Of a stretch of DNA of 64,000 nucleotides, positions 43,429-52,958 are shown piece after piece; the stretch's first letter is position 1; each line of letters starts with the position of its first letter. The translations under genes and the position numbers were made by a program. The notes under the pieces are model-generated. The model had not been told where the DNA came from. It did not search any database and saw only the letters and a program-made list of their open reading frames with translations. The DNA is from Nocardiopsis terrae (GTDB lineage Bacteria > Actinomycetota > Actinomycetes > Streptosporangiales > Streptosporangiaceae): NCBI RefSeq assembly GCF_014651695.1, contig NZ_BMXJ01000011.1, positions 28,302 through 92,301 on the forward strand, in the 5' to 3' direction.

Positions 43429-43761
43429 TCACAGGACCCGGGGTTCCCCCTCGCCGTCCGCCGTCATCTCGCGCGCCGCGTGCTCCCAGGCCTGCATGCC
43501 GCCCGCGACGTTCACCGCGTCCCAGCCGGCCTGGTTGAGCGCCATGGTGGCCTGGCCGGAGCGGCCGCCCGAACGGCAGATGACGTAGACCCTCCGGTCC
43601 CTGGGGACCTCGTCGGCGCGTTCGCCGAGCGTCCCCAGCGGGATGTGCACGGCGCCGGGCGCGTGGCCGGTCCGCCACTCGTCGTCCTCCCGGACGTCGA
43701 GCAGGTATACGTCCTCGGGAACCTCGTTCACGAGAACCTCAGCGACCTGTCCACCGAACAT
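43429..43761 (-). CDS. Rhodanese-like sulfurtransferase
   Basis: 110 residues forming a single rhodanese domain. The active-site loop is CRSGGRS with Cys62, and the upstream signature is LLDVREDDEWRTGHAPGAVHIPLG. Single-domain forms carry sulfane sulfur to acceptors. AGGGG precedes the ATG. It stands alone. Confidence 0.92.
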   Translation of the reverse strand: MFGGQVAEVLVNEVPEDVYLLDVREDDEWRTGHAPGAVHIPLGTLGERADEVPRDRRVYVICRSGGRSGQATMALNQAGWDAVNVAGGMQAWEHAAREMTADGEGEPRVL

Positions 43762-43843
43762 GATGGTGACCCCCTGTGTCAGGTGTGTGCCAGAAAATTA
43801 GGAATCGGCGGAACGGCGTGCTCGGGACCCGCGTCCAAGGGGT

Positions 43844-44365
43844 ATGCGTGAGCACACCTTCGCCACGGCCCTGCCGACCCGCCTCGCCGCACTCGCAGCT
43901 CTTGGCCTGCTTATCACGGCCTGCGGCAACGAGCCCGTCGAGGTGAACGCACCGGCACCCGAGGCCGACGCCACCGAGACCCCCCAGACCGACGCCACCG
44001 AGACCGACGCCTCCGAGGAGAACGAGTCCGCCGAGGTGGAACTCGTGATCGAACGCTCCCTGTCCGAAGAGGACGGACTGACCGCCGAGGAGGGCTTCGA
44101 GGAGGGCGAATGGACCCTCACCTGCTCCCCCGCCGGCGGTAACCACCCCGACCCCGAAACGGCCTGCGCCGAGATCGAGGAGGCCGGGACCGAGCCGTTC
44201 ACCATGGACACCTCCGGCATGACGTGCACGATGCAGATCGGCGGCCCCGAGGTCGTCCACGTCACCGGCCAGGTGAACGGCACCGAGGTCGACACCGAGT
44301 TCAACAAGCGCAACGGATGTGAGATCGAGCGCTTCGACCAGGTCGAATCGGTGCTCAACCCCTGA
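43844..44365 (+). CDS. Lipoprotein with subtilisin-inhibitor-like (SSI) domain
   Basis: 173 residues. The signal peptide ends in a lipobox (LLITAC) with the lipidated Cys at about 27, followed by a Thr/Glu-rich spacer (30-65). The domain resembles the SSI family: LTCSPAGGNHPDPETACAEIE, MTCTMQIGGPEVVHVTGQVNG and FNKRNGCEI, with four Cys in SSI-like positions. SSI proteins inhibit subtilisin-type proteases and are normally secreted free; this one is membrane-tethered. The P1 reactive-site residue falls in the segment around DTSGMTCT. Confidence 0.8.
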   Translation: MREHTFATALPTRLAALAALGLLITACGNEPVEVNAPAPEADATETPQTDATETDASEENESAEVELVIERSLSEEDGLTAEEGFEEGEWTLTCSPAGGNHPDPETACAEIEEAGTEPFTMDTSGMTCTMQIGGPEVVHVTGQVNGTEVDTEFNKRNGCEIERFDQVESVLNP

Positions 44366-44380
44366 CCCCGACACCCGTGA

Positions 44381-44404
44381 GGGGCGGACCGCCCGGTCCG
44401 CCCC
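44381..44404. terminator. Terminator between the SSI-like and tenA genes
   Basis: GGGGCGGACC and GGTCCGCCCC form a perfect 10-bp stem with a 4-base loop between two convergent genes. Confidence 0.8.
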
Positions 44405-44426
44405 TCCCCGTCGTGCGCGGCGGACC

Positions 44427-45038
44427 CTACGTGTAGGGGGTGTCCCAGAAGGCGACCTCGTGGCGCATTCCCTCCAGGAAGAAGCGCTCCGCCCGCTCCG
44501 GGTCGGGCTCGGCCTCCTGGAGCATGCGGCCGTACCGCTCCGTCAGTTCGGTGAAGCCCGGGTCGGCGTAGGTGTCGATCCACCGCTGGTAGCGGGGGTC
44601 CTCGGGGCGGGCCTCGGCCAGCTCCAGACCCAGGGTGTTGTAACCCCACATGCAGGGGTAGACCGCGGCGAGCCCGTCCCGGTAGTCGGCCGCCGCGTCC
44701 AGGATCCAGGACGTGTAGGCCGCGCAGGCGGGCCCCTTGTCCCTTGTGGTCAGGTCGGCACCGAACTCCCCGGACAGGGAGCGGTGCAGTTCCAGTTCCT
44801 CGTTGAGGGTGCTGTGCGCGATCCCGACCAGGTCCGCCAGGTGCCCGTCCGGTGCCTGCCAGGCCAGCCGGGAGAAGGCCCGGGCGTAGTCGAGCAGGTA
44901 GAGGTGGTCCTGTTCCAGCCAGTAGCGGAAGGCGCGTTCGTCGAGGTCGCCCCGGGCGATCCCGGCGACGGTCGGGTGTGCGAGTTGTTCGGCGACCAGT
45001 GGCCGCCCGAGCTGGTGAAGGTGTTCGGTGATTCCCAC
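44427..45038 (-). CDS. tenA: TenA/thiaminase II family protein
   Basis: About 203 residues of the all-helical TenA fold: the FRYWLEQDHLYLLDYARAFS motif with substrate-binding acidic and Tyr residues, and YPCMWGYNTLG near the middle. TenA hydrolyses degraded aminopyrimidines to salvage the thiamine precursor HMP. The usual catalytic Cys (E. coli-type numbering about 135) is expected in the PCMWGY segment. The start is tentatively GTG 45038. No TPP riboswitch is seen upstream. Confidence 0.87.
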   Translation of the reverse strand: MGITEHLHQLGRPLVAEQLAHPTVAGIARGDLDERAFRYWLEQDHLYLLDYARAFSRLAWQAPDGHLADLVGIAHSTLNEELELHRSLSGEFGADLTTRDKGPACAAYTSWILDAAADYRDGLAAVYPCMWGYNTLGLELAEARPEDPRYQRWIDTYADPGFTELTERYGRMLQEAEPDPERAERFFLEGMRHEVAFWDTPYT

Positions 45039-45250
45039 GCCCGGAGTGTCCCATCCGGGCGCGGGCGGCCCGCGACCGGGAGTACCGCCGGGCCGGCGGC
45101 CGTTTCCGGCCCGGCGAGGCGGGGCCTTCCCCGTCCCGTCTAACGATCGAAGATCGTTGCCGACGGCCGAAAGCCGTTGCGGAGGGCCGGAACACCATGC
45201 GGAAGGTACCCGAAAGCCCTCCGATTCGAGGGCCCGGGGACACGACGAAG

Positions 45251-45289
45251 ACGGCCCCGGTAGCAAGTCGCGCTTGCTTCCGGGGCCGT
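45251..45289 (-). terminator. Terminator of tRNA-Leu
   Basis: ACGGCCCCGG and CCGGGGCCGT, continuing as AGCAAG/CTTGCT after a T-T mismatch, make a 16-bp stem just downstream of the tRNA on the minus strand. Confidence 0.8.
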
Positions 45290-45300
45290 CCAGAATCGAG

Positions 45301-45383
45301 TGGGCGAGGAGGGATTTGAACCCTCACATCCTTTCGGACACACGGACCTGAACCGTGCGCGTCTACCGTTCCGCCACCCGCCC
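45301..45383 (-). tRNA. tRNA-Leu(CAG)
   Basis: 83 bases with a variable arm. The acceptor stem GGGCGGG pairs with CTCGCCC (one G-T), the anticodon loop is TTCAGGT (anticodon CAG), and the T loop is GGTTCAAATCC. The discriminator is A and no CCA is encoded. Confidence 0.93.
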
Positions 45384-45611
45384 GAGTGACATGCATTAAG
45401 TTGTGTTGCCAGGTGTTCCGGGCTCTTTGCCCGTTCCCCCTGGCGACATGAATAAGGCTAGCACGGCCTGGAGGTGGGTTGCACACCGTTTACGGAGGCC
45501 CCGGATCCGGCCCCGGGAGGGCCTTCCCAGGGGTGCGCCTGAAAGCAGGGGCACCCCGACCCGGTTACGATCGTCTACACATACGGAGTGGAGTACAAAG
45601 GGAGGTACCTC

Positions 45612-46376
45612 GTGGGAGTGCTCCAACGCTTCGAGCGCAGGCTTGAGGGCATGATCGAAGGCACCTTCGCGATGGCCTTCAAGTCTGAGCTCCAGCCGGT
45701 CGAGGTCGCGAGCGCGGTCCAGCGGGAAATGGACGAGCGGGCAGCGATCGTCGCCCAGGGACGCACACTGGTTCCGAACGACTTCATCGTCGAGCTTTCG
45801 GCCAGTGACAAGGAGCGCCTGGAGGTCTACGCCGACAGCCTCGGCCAGGAACTCTCCAAGCTCGCTCGCGACTACGCGACCGAACAGGGTTATTCCTTCG
45901 TCGGTCCGGTGCGGGTCCAGTTCAGGCCGGACGACGGTCTCAAGACCGGTCGCTTCCGCATCCGTTCCGGTGTCGTCCGCGGAACCATGGTCAAGGACGG
46001 CGAGGTCCGCCAGCCGGTCGGTGACCCGGGCCAGGGCACGGGTCCGCGCCAGTCCGGCCGCCCCCGGCTGCTCATCTCGCCCGGTGGCGCGACCGCCGAG
46101 GGCAACATCGCCAGCCAGGGCATGCAGCAGTCCTTCGAGCTGACCACCCCGGTCACCCTGTTGGGCCGCGGCACCGACTGCGACCTGCGTCTGGTCGACA
46201 ACGGGGTCTCGCGTCACCACGTCGAGATCCGGGTCGACGGCGACGAGGTCATCCTGGAGGACAAGGGGTCCACGAACGGGACCTTCGTCAACGGACAACA
46301 GGTCAGGCAGGCACGGCTGGTGGACGGGACCAGGGTCAGCCTGGGCCGCACCACCATGACCTTCCGCAGGGACTGA
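45612..46376 (+). CDS. fhaA: FHA-domain protein FhaA (DUF3662)
   Basis: 254 residues. The N-terminal DUF3662 domain (about 1-120) begins MGVLQRFERRLEGMIEGTFAMAFKSELQPVE as in FhaA of mycobacteria. A C-terminal FHA domain (about 165-250) carries GRGTDCDLRLVDNGVSRHHVEIR and GSTNGTFVNGQ, which bind phosphothreonine on the kinases PknA/PknB and on MviN. The GTG at 45612 has GGGAGG. It is the first gene of the growth-control operon; fhaB follows after about 295 bases. Confidence 0.93.
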   Translation: MGVLQRFERRLEGMIEGTFAMAFKSELQPVEVASAVQREMDERAAIVAQGRTLVPNDFIVELSASDKERLEVYADSLGQELSKLARDYATEQGYSFVGPVRVQFRPDDGLKTGRFRIRSGVVRGTMVKDGEVRQPVGDPGQGTGPRQSGRPRLLISPGGATAEGNIASQGMQQSFELTTPVTLLGRGTDCDLRLVDNGVSRHHVEIRVDGDEVILEDKGSTNGTFVNGQQVRQARLVDGTRVSLGRTTMTFRRD

Positions 46377-46670
46377 CCCGGCCCACCCCGCGCAGCCGGA
46401 GGATCCGGCCGGACCGGACCGCAACCAACCGCCCCGGGGCGGCGTCTGAAAGGTGGAAGTCCGGGTCAGGCCGGATACGGACCCGCTGTCGGATATCCGG
46501 CCGGGAGGGTAGTCTCCGCGAAGACCTGACCGATCGGGCAGAATGTCCGCGGCCGGATGGGCCGAGGACCAGCGACCCAGACTCACCGACCCGAAGGTGG
46601 GGCAGACACGGTGGCGGCGCCGATGACCGCCACCCCGGCCGAAGCACGACAGGGGCTGAAGAGCAGTTCG

Positions 46671-47171
46671 ATGTCCAACTTGACCCTCATATTGATCAAG
46701 ATCGCGTACCTCGCGGTGCTTTGGCTGTTCGTCCTCATGGCGGTCGGCGTCATCCGCACGGACCTCTTCGGGCAGTCGAAGAAGAAGGCCAAGAAGAAGC
46801 CCCGGTCCTCCTCGGCCCGTCCGGCCCAGCGCCGCGCGCCGTCGTCGGCGCAGGCCCGGCCGCAGCGCCCGCGCCGCAACGAGCCCACGGTCCTGGCCGT
46901 CACCCAGGGCCCCCTATCGGGCACCACGGTCAACCTGACCGCACAGCCCGTCCTCATCGGACGCGCCCCCGACTCGACCCTGGTCATCACCGATGACTAC
47001 GCGTCGGGCCGCCACGCCCGCGTCTACTCCGAAAACGGCCGCTGGTTCGTCGAGGACCTCAATTCCACGAACGGCACCTACCTCGGCCAGCAGAAGCTGA
47101 ACCGCCCCCAGCCCATCACGGTGGGTCAGCCCATCCGTATCGGCAAAACCGTCCTGGAACTGCGCAAATGA
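46671..47171 (+). CDS. fhaB: FHA-domain protein FhaB (FipA)
   Basis: 166 residues. One N-terminal membrane segment (about 5-25), a basic Lys/Arg/Pro linker, and an FHA domain (about 80-165) with GRAPDSTLVITDDYASGRHARV and NSTNGTYLG. FhaB is a phosphothreonine-dependent partner of the division machinery. It overlaps pstP by four bases. The start is ATG 46671; the long upstream frame is not conserved in look. The preceding 290 bases hold no gene and may carry an internal promoter. Confidence 0.92.
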   Translation: MSNLTLILIKIAYLAVLWLFVLMAVGVIRTDLFGQSKKKAKKKPRSSSARPAQRRAPSSAQARPQRPRRNEPTVLAVTQGPLSGTTVNLTAQPVLIGRAPDSTLVITDDYASGRHARVYSENGRWFVEDLNSTNGTYLGQQKLNRPQPITVGQPIRIGKTVLELRK

Positions 47172-48520
47172 CAATCGCTCTCCGATACGCGGCGTACTCC
47201 GACGTAGGTTGCCTCCGCGAAGGCAACGAAGACTCCGGCTACGCCGGCCAACACCTCCTCGCGGTAGCCGACGGCATGGGCGGTTACGCGGGCGGTGAGG
47301 TGGCCAGCTCCATCGCCATCGGATCCCTCCGCCAGCTCGACACCCCGGACGACCCCAGGGCCGAGGAGATGGCCGAGGTCCTCCAGCGCGCCGTCGAGCG
47401 GGCCAACGAGTCGCTTGCCATCCGTATCCGGCAGGAACCCCAGCTGGAGAACATGGGCACGACCCTGACCGCCATGCTGTGGTCGGGTTCCCAGGTCGCG
47501 CTGATCCACATCGGCGACTCACGCGCCTACCTGCTGCGCGGACCGCGTTTCGAGCAGATCACCCACGACCACACCCTGGTGCAGACCCTCGTCGACGAGG
47601 GCAAGATCACCGAGGAGGAGGTCGCCACCCACCCGCAGCGGTCCCTGATCCTGCGTGCGCTGGACGGCAAGACCCCGGTCGACCCGGACATCTCCATCAG
47701 CAGGGCGAAGCCGGGCGACCGCTACATGCTCTGCTCCGACGGACTGTCCGGCGTGGTCAGCAAGAAGACCATCCACGAGACGCTCGCCACCCAGAACGAC
47801 CCGCGCGCGGCCGCCAAGAAGCTGATCGAACTGGCCATCCGCGGCGGCGGGCCGGACAACATCACCGCGGTCGTCGCCGACGTCATCGAGACGGACACCG
47901 ACCGCGAGGGCCCCACGCTCGCCGCCCAGACGGTCGGTGCCGCGGACCAGCGCGACGAGTCCACCGGCCCCAACGAGACCAGTCCGGCCAGGCGGGCCCA
48001 GGAACTGCGCGGCGGCGGTGACACCGCCGAGATGGACCCCGTCCGGGCGGACGCCCCGGGCCAGGAGCCGGACGACCGCCCCTACGAGGAACAGCCGTAC
48101 GACGCCCCGGTCCCGCGCGACCGGGAATCCGAGTCGGAGTACCGCTCACGCAGCTGGTGGCCGATCATCCTCGTCTTCCTCGTCGTGGTCGGCCTGGTCG
48201 CGGGCGGCGGCTACTACTTCGGCCGCCAGTACGTCGAGAGCCAGTACTACGTGGGGGCCTCCCCGGACGGTGAGACGGTCAGCGTCTACCAGGGCATCGA
48301 CACCGACATCGCGGGCTTCAGCCTCTCCGAGGAGATCGAGAGCACCGGCCTGAGGATCGAGTCACTCCCGCAGGCCGACCAGGAACTGGTCGCGAACACC
48401 ATCACGGCGGACGACCGGGAAGGCGCCGTCCGGGTCGTCGGTGACCTCGAAGAAGCCGCGAACGGTACCAGCGCGGACGAGGACGCCGACAACGGGACCG
48501 AGACCGAGGAATCGGGGTGA
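47168..48520 (+). CDS. pstP: Ser/Thr protein phosphatase PstP (PP2C)
   Basis: 450 residues. The PP2C catalytic domain (about 5-240) has the metal-binding DGMGGYAGGE, GDSRAYLLR, CSDGLSGVV and GGPDNITAVVAD motifs. An acidic linker, one membrane segment (about 325-348) and an extracellular domain of about 95 residues follow. It reverses phosphorylation by PknA/PknB. It is translationally coupled to fhaB. Confidence 0.95.
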   Translation: MTIALRYAAYSDVGCLREGNEDSGYAGQHLLAVADGMGGYAGGEVASSIAIGSLRQLDTPDDPRAEEMAEVLQRAVERANESLAIRIRQEPQLENMGTTLTAMLWSGSQVALIHIGDSRAYLLRGPRFEQITHDHTLVQTLVDEGKITEEEVATHPQRSLILRALDGKTPVDPDISISRAKPGDRYMLCSDGLSGVVSKKTIHETLATQNDPRAAAKKLIELAIRGGGPDNITAVVADVIETDTDREGPTLAAQTVGAADQRDESTGPNETSPARRAQELRGGGDTAEMDPVRADAPGQEPDDRPYEEQPYDAPVPRDRESESEYRSRSWWPIILVFLVVVGLVAGGGYYFGRQYVESQYYVGASPDGETVSVYQGIDTDIAGFSLSEEIESTGLRIESLPQADQELVANTITADDREGAVRVVGDLEEAANGTSADEDADNGTETEESG

Positions 48521-48524
48521 CCCC

Positions 48525-49931
48525 GTGAGCACCGCAACCCCTGAGGCGCCCACGGCGCTACCCCCGGTCCAACGCCGCAACGCCGAGCTCGTCCTGATCG
48601 GGCTCACCATCGTCATCACCATGGGCGCGATGGCGGTCTCCGGGCTCAACCTCAACGGTGCCGTGCCCGGCGCCATGTGGGGGTACGGCCTGATCTTCGG
48701 TGCGATGGCGCTCGCCACGCACGTCGCGCTGCGCTTCATCGCCCCCTACGCCGACCCCCTGATCCTGCCCTGCGCCCTGTTCCTGAACGGGATCGGTGTA
48801 GCGATGATCTGGCGCCTGGACGCCGCCGAATCCGGCGACATCGAGCACGCCGGCGTCGGCATGCAGCTGATCTGGACCGCGGTCGGCATGGTCCTGTGCA
48901 TCGCCCTGCTGTTCTTCCTCAAGGAACCGCGGGTCCTGCAGCGCTACACCTACGTCAGCGCCCTGGTGGCGCTGGTCCTCATCGCGCTGCCGATGGTCCC
49001 GGGCCTGGGCATCTCCGAGTTCGGCGCCCGGCGGTGGATCGGGTTCGGCGGCTTCACGGTACAGCCTTCGGAGTTCGCGAAGATCGCCCTGGTGGTCTTC
49101 CTCTCCTCGTATCTGGTCACCAAGCGGCAGGTGCTGTCGCTTGCGGCCAAGCAGGTGAAGATCGGCCGGTTCAAGATCATGGACCTGCCGCGCGCCCGCG
49201 ACTTCATGCCGATGGTCGTGGGCTGGGTCGCCGCGATCGGCCTGCTGGTCATCACCAAGGACCTCGGGACCTCGCTGCTGCTCTTCGGCACCTTCCTCGC
49301 GATGCTGTACGTCGCCACGCAGCGCTCCTCCTGGGTGATCATCGGGGTGACCCTGTTCCTGGCGGCGGCGACGCTCGCCTTCCGGCTCTTCTGGCACTTC
49401 CGTCAGCGCGTCGACATCTGGTTCAACGCCTACGACCAGGAGGTCTACTACCGGTTGGGCGGCAGTGAACAGCTGGTCAAGGGCCAGATCGGTATGGCCT
49501 ACGGCGGTACCACCGGCACCGGGATGGGCGGCGGACAGGCGCACCACATCTTCGCCGCGGACAGCGACTTCATCCTCGCCTCGCTGGGTGAGGACCTGGG
49601 CCTGACCGGTCTCATGGCCATCCTGGTCGTCATCTTCCTCCTGGTGGAGCGGGGCATGCGTATCGCACTGGCCTCACGCGAGCTGTTCGTCAAGATGCTG
49701 GCGAGCGGGCTGGCCTTCGTCATGTGCTTCCAGGTGTTCGTGGTGCTCGGCGGGCTGACCCGGACCATCCCGCTGACCGGTATGACCACACCCTTCCTGG
49801 CCGCGGGCGGGTCGGCCCTGATGGCGAGCTGGCTCATGATCGGCCTGCTCCTCCGGATGAGCGACAACGCGCGAAGCCCGGCCCCGCAGGCGATCCAGGA
49901 CGAGGGGGCCACCCAGGTGATCCGACGATGA
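48525..49931 (+). CDS. rodA: SEDS glycosyltransferase RodA/FtsW
   Basis: 468 residues with about ten to twelve membrane segments. SEDS signature residues appear in GARRWIGFGGFTVQPSEFAKIALVVFL, the WFNAYDQEVYYRLGGSEQL loop, and GEDLGLTGLMAILVVIFLL. It polymerises lipid II during cell elongation, working with its partner PBP encoded next. GGGGTG precedes the GTG at 48525. The pbpA start overlaps its stop. Confidence 0.94.
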   Translation: MSTATPEAPTALPPVQRRNAELVLIGLTIVITMGAMAVSGLNLNGAVPGAMWGYGLIFGAMALATHVALRFIAPYADPLILPCALFLNGIGVAMIWRLDAAESGDIEHAGVGMQLIWTAVGMVLCIALLFFLKEPRVLQRYTYVSALVALVLIALPMVPGLGISEFGARRWIGFGGFTVQPSEFAKIALVVFLSSYLVTKRQVLSLAAKQVKIGRFKIMDLPRARDFMPMVVGWVAAIGLLVITKDLGTSLLLFGTFLAMLYVATQRSSWVIIGVTLFLAAATLAFRLFWHFRQRVDIWFNAYDQEVYYRLGGSEQLVKGQIGMAYGGTTGTGMGGGQAHHIFAADSDFILASLGEDLGLTGLMAILVVIFLLVERGMRIALASRELFVKMLASGLAFVMCFQVFVVLGGLTRTIPLTGMTTPFLAAGGSALMASWLMIGLLLRMSDNARSPAPQAIQDEGATQVIRR

Positions 49932-51382
49932 ACACACCCATCCGACGCCTCAGCGTCTTCGCCATGGTCCTGTTCGGCGCCCTGATGCTCCAGCTCACCT
50001 GGATCCAGGGCTTCCAGGCGGAGGCGATCCGCGAGGACCCGTTGAACGGACGCCAGTACACCGAGCGGCTCACCGAGCAGCGCGGCCCGATCGTCGTCGG
50101 CGACGAGAACGTCGCCTTCTCCACGGACATCTCCGAGGAGGACGACCCGGCGCGCTACCAGCGGGAGTACACCGGAGGAGCCCTGTACACCCCGGTGGTC
50201 GGCTCCTTCCGCCAGTTCGGCGCCTCGGGCATCGAGGCGACCGAGAACGCCCTGTTGGACGGCAGCGACGACCGTCTCGCGGTGCGCAACTTCCGCGACA
50301 TCATCACCGGCCGGGAACCCGAGGGGGCGCGGGTCGAGCTGACCATCGACCCCGCGGTGCAGGAAGCCGGGTTCAACGGCTTCCGGGACCTGGGCATGAA
50401 CGGTGCCGCCGTCGCCATCGAGCCCGACACCGGGGCCATCCTCGGTTCGGTCTCCTACCCCTCCTACGACGCCAACGACGTCTCGAGTGTCACCGACACC
50501 ACCGAGGCCACCGAGAACTACGTGGCCCTGGAGAACGACGAGGACCAGCCCCTGCTCAACCGGGCACTCCGAGAGCGCTACCCCCCGGGTTCGACGTTCA
50601 AGGTCGTGACCGCGGCCGCCGCCATCGAGTACCTGGAGGCGGGTCCGGACAGCACGATGGAGGCCCCGAACGTGCTGGAGCTGGGACGCCCCCTGCCCAA
50701 CGCCACCCCGGGCGGCACCTGCAACAACGGGCAGCCGGACACCCTGGCCCACTCGATCCAGATCTCCTGCAACACCTCCTTCGCCAACTGGGCGATCGAG
50801 GTGGGCGGCGAGAACCTGTCCGAGCAGGCCACGGCCTTCGGGTTCAACCGGGAGGAGGACGAACTCAACGTCCCCCTGAACGTGATCCCGAGCCGGGCCC
50901 CGGCCGAGGAGGACCGCAACATCCTGGGCCGTGCGGGCATCGGCCAGTCCAACGTGGAGGCCACCCCGCTGCAGATGGCCATGGTCGCCGCAGGTGTCGC
51001 CAACTCCGGCGACGTCATGCACCCGTACATGGTCGACTCGGTCCGCGACGCCGACCGCTCCGTGGTCACCCAGACCACCCCCGACGTGTACAGCCAGGCC
51101 GTGAGCCCCAGCACCGCGTCCACGCTCAAGGACATGATGGTCCGGGTGACGGGCCCGGACGGGTCCGGCCCCAACGCCGCCATCCCGGGCATGGACGTGG
51201 CGGGCAAGACGGGTACCGCCGAGACCGGCAACGACCTCGGAACCCACAACTGGTTCATCGGTTTCGCACCCGCCGACGATCCTGAGATCGCGGTCGCGGT
51301 GGTCATCGAGCACGGCGGCGGCAGCGGAGGTTCGCTGGCCGCGCCGATCGCTCGCCAGATGATGGAGGCAGTGGTTCTGTAG
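49928..51382 (+). CDS. pbpA: Class B penicillin-binding protein PbpA
   Basis: 484 residues: a short cytoplasmic tail, one membrane segment (about 7-25), a dimerisation region, and the transpeptidase with STFK (Ser222), SCNTSF and KTGTA. It cross-links the strands made by RodA. ATGA overlap with rodA. In mycobacteria PbpA is a PknB substrate. The last base of the stop codon is the first base of the pknA GTG. Confidence 0.94.
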   Translation: MNTPIRRLSVFAMVLFGALMLQLTWIQGFQAEAIREDPLNGRQYTERLTEQRGPIVVGDENVAFSTDISEEDDPARYQREYTGGALYTPVVGSFRQFGASGIEATENALLDGSDDRLAVRNFRDIITGREPEGARVELTIDPAVQEAGFNGFRDLGMNGAAVAIEPDTGAILGSVSYPSYDANDVSSVTDTTEATENYVALENDEDQPLLNRALRERYPPGSTFKVVTAAAAIEYLEAGPDSTMEAPNVLELGRPLPNATPGGTCNNGQPDTLAHSIQISCNTSFANWAIEVGGENLSEQATAFGFNREEDELNVPLNVIPSRAPAEEDRNILGRAGIGQSNVEATPLQMAMVAAGVANSGDVMHPYMVDSVRDADRSVVTQTTPDVYSQAVSPSTASTLKDMMVRVTGPDGSGPNAAIPGMDVAGKTGTAETGNDLGTHNWFIGFAPADDPEIAVAVVIEHGGGSGGSLAAPIARQMMEAVVL

Positions 51383-52887
51383 TGAGCGCCTACGAGCCGT
51401 CTTCACGGAACGGCCCCGGTGGACTGGCCGGGGCCGTTCTGAGTGACCGTTACCGCCTGGAGGAGCAGATCGGCTCCGGAGGGATGGGCACCGTGTGGCG
51501 GGCGACCGACACACTGCTCAACAGATCCGTGGCCGTGAAGCTGCTCCACCCGGCCCAGATGGCCGAACCGACGGCCCGAGAGCGCTTCCGGACGGAGGGC
51601 AGGATCACCGCGGGGCTGTCCCACCCCGGTATCGCCCAGGTCTACGACTACGGGGAGGAGGAGGGCCGCGCGTTCCTGATCATGGAACTGGTGGTCAGTG
51701 AACCCCTCTCCCAGGTGTTGCGCGAGCAGGGCCGCCTCAGCGCCGACCAGACCCTCGACTTCGTGTGCCAGGCCGCCAAGGCCCTCGCCGCGGCGCACGC
51801 CCGCGGTGTGGTCCACCGCGACATCAAGCCCGGCAACCTGCTGGTGGCGGAGGACGGCCAGCTCAAGCTGACCGACTTCGGTATCGCGCGCGGGGACACC
51901 TCGGTGACCCTCACGCAGACCGGCATGGTCATGGGGACCGCCCAGTACATCTCGCCGGAGCAGGCGTCGGGGCGGCCCGCGAGCGCGGCCTCCGACCTGT
52001 ACGCGCTCGGTGTGGTGGCCTACGAGTGCCTGTCGGGACAGCCCCCCTTCACCGGGGACAGCCCCGTGGCCCTGGCCCTGGCGCACACCCGCGACGACCC
52101 GCCGGAGCTCCCCCCGCACGTCCCCGCGGAGATCGACAACCTGGTCTTCTCCCTGTTGCAGAAGAATCCGGGGGACCGTCCCTCCTCGGCGGGCGAGGTG
52201 GCCCACCTGGCGGCGGTCATCCGCTCCAACGCGGGCACCGGGCCGCCGACCCCGTCCACCGGGTTCAACGGCATGGCGCAGACGATGGTGGTCGGCGCCG
52301 TCCCGGACGACGGTCCGCGGACCGGGCCGTCCGGAGCGGTCCGGCGCACCTCCGGGCAGACCCCCGTCCCTCCGGTCCAGGAGGAGGGCTCGGCTACGCT
52401 GGCTGAGGATCCGGGGTCCGGTCGCCGGACGCGGATGCCCATGGTGCTGGCGGCTGTGGCGGCGACCGTCCTGATCGCAGCCGCGGCCGTGGCCGGTTTC
52501 CTCTCCGGCGGCGACGACGGCGCCGAGAACGTCAACAACTCCACGAAGCCCCCGGCCTCGGACGTCACCCCCTCCCCCACACCCAGTGAGGAACAGGAGG
52601 AGGAAGAGGCTCCCGAAGCTCCGGTTCAGGTCGAGGAGACCCCTGAATGGGTCCCCCAGCCCGAGGAGTGGGAGGAGACCGAGAGCCCCGCTCCCAGCGA
52701 GGGCGAGGAGGAGCCCACCTCTCCCGAGGACGAGGGCACCGAGGTTCCCGATGACGGGGACTCCGGCACGGAGGACCCCGGCCCCGAAGTGCCTCCGGGG
52801 AACGATGACGGGGGCGGAGACGGCGGCGATGACGGCGGCGGAGGCGAGGAAACAGGGGGAGGCGGCCCTCCGCAGGGCGGCTCCTGA
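51382..52887 (+). CDS. pknA: Ser/Thr protein kinase PknA
   Basis: 501 residues. The kinase domain (about 22-285) has the glycine loop IGSGGMGTV, Lys53, HRDIKPGN with the catalytic Asp, DFG, and the activation-loop TLTQTGMVMGTAQYISPE. A membrane segment (about 352-371) is followed by an extracellular acidic and Pro/Gly-rich tail of about 130 residues without PASTA repeats, ending in Gly/Asp runs. It overlaps pbpA by one base. Confidence 0.94.
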   Translation: MSAYEPSSRNGPGGLAGAVLSDRYRLEEQIGSGGMGTVWRATDTLLNRSVAVKLLHPAQMAEPTARERFRTEGRITAGLSHPGIAQVYDYGEEEGRAFLIMELVVSEPLSQVLREQGRLSADQTLDFVCQAAKALAAAHARGVVHRDIKPGNLLVAEDGQLKLTDFGIARGDTSVTLTQTGMVMGTAQYISPEQASGRPASAASDLYALGVVAYECLSGQPPFTGDSPVALALAHTRDDPPELPPHVPAEIDNLVFSLLQKNPGDRPSSAGEVAHLAAVIRSNAGTGPPTPSTGFNGMAQTMVVGAVPDDGPRTGPSGAVRRTSGQTPVPPVQEEGSATLAEDPGSGRRTRMPMVLAAVAATVLIAAAAVAGFLSGGDDGAENVNNSTKPPASDVTPSPTPSEEQEEEEAPEAPVQVEETPEWVPQPEEWEETESPAPSEGEEEPTSPEDEGTEVPDDGDSGTEDPGPEVPPGNDDGGGDGGDDGGGGEETGGGGPPQGGS

Positions 52888-52958
52888 ACAGGCAATGAGC
52901 GAGAGACGATCAGGGTAGGCAGCGGCCCGAGGGCGGCTTCCGGAAGACACGAGGATTA

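Noticed and set aside
45039..45300. TPP riboswitch before tenA
   Set aside because: The sequence upstream of tenA lacks the conserved CTGAGA and ACCTGATC elements; the hairpins there belong to the tRNA-Leu terminator and small dyads.
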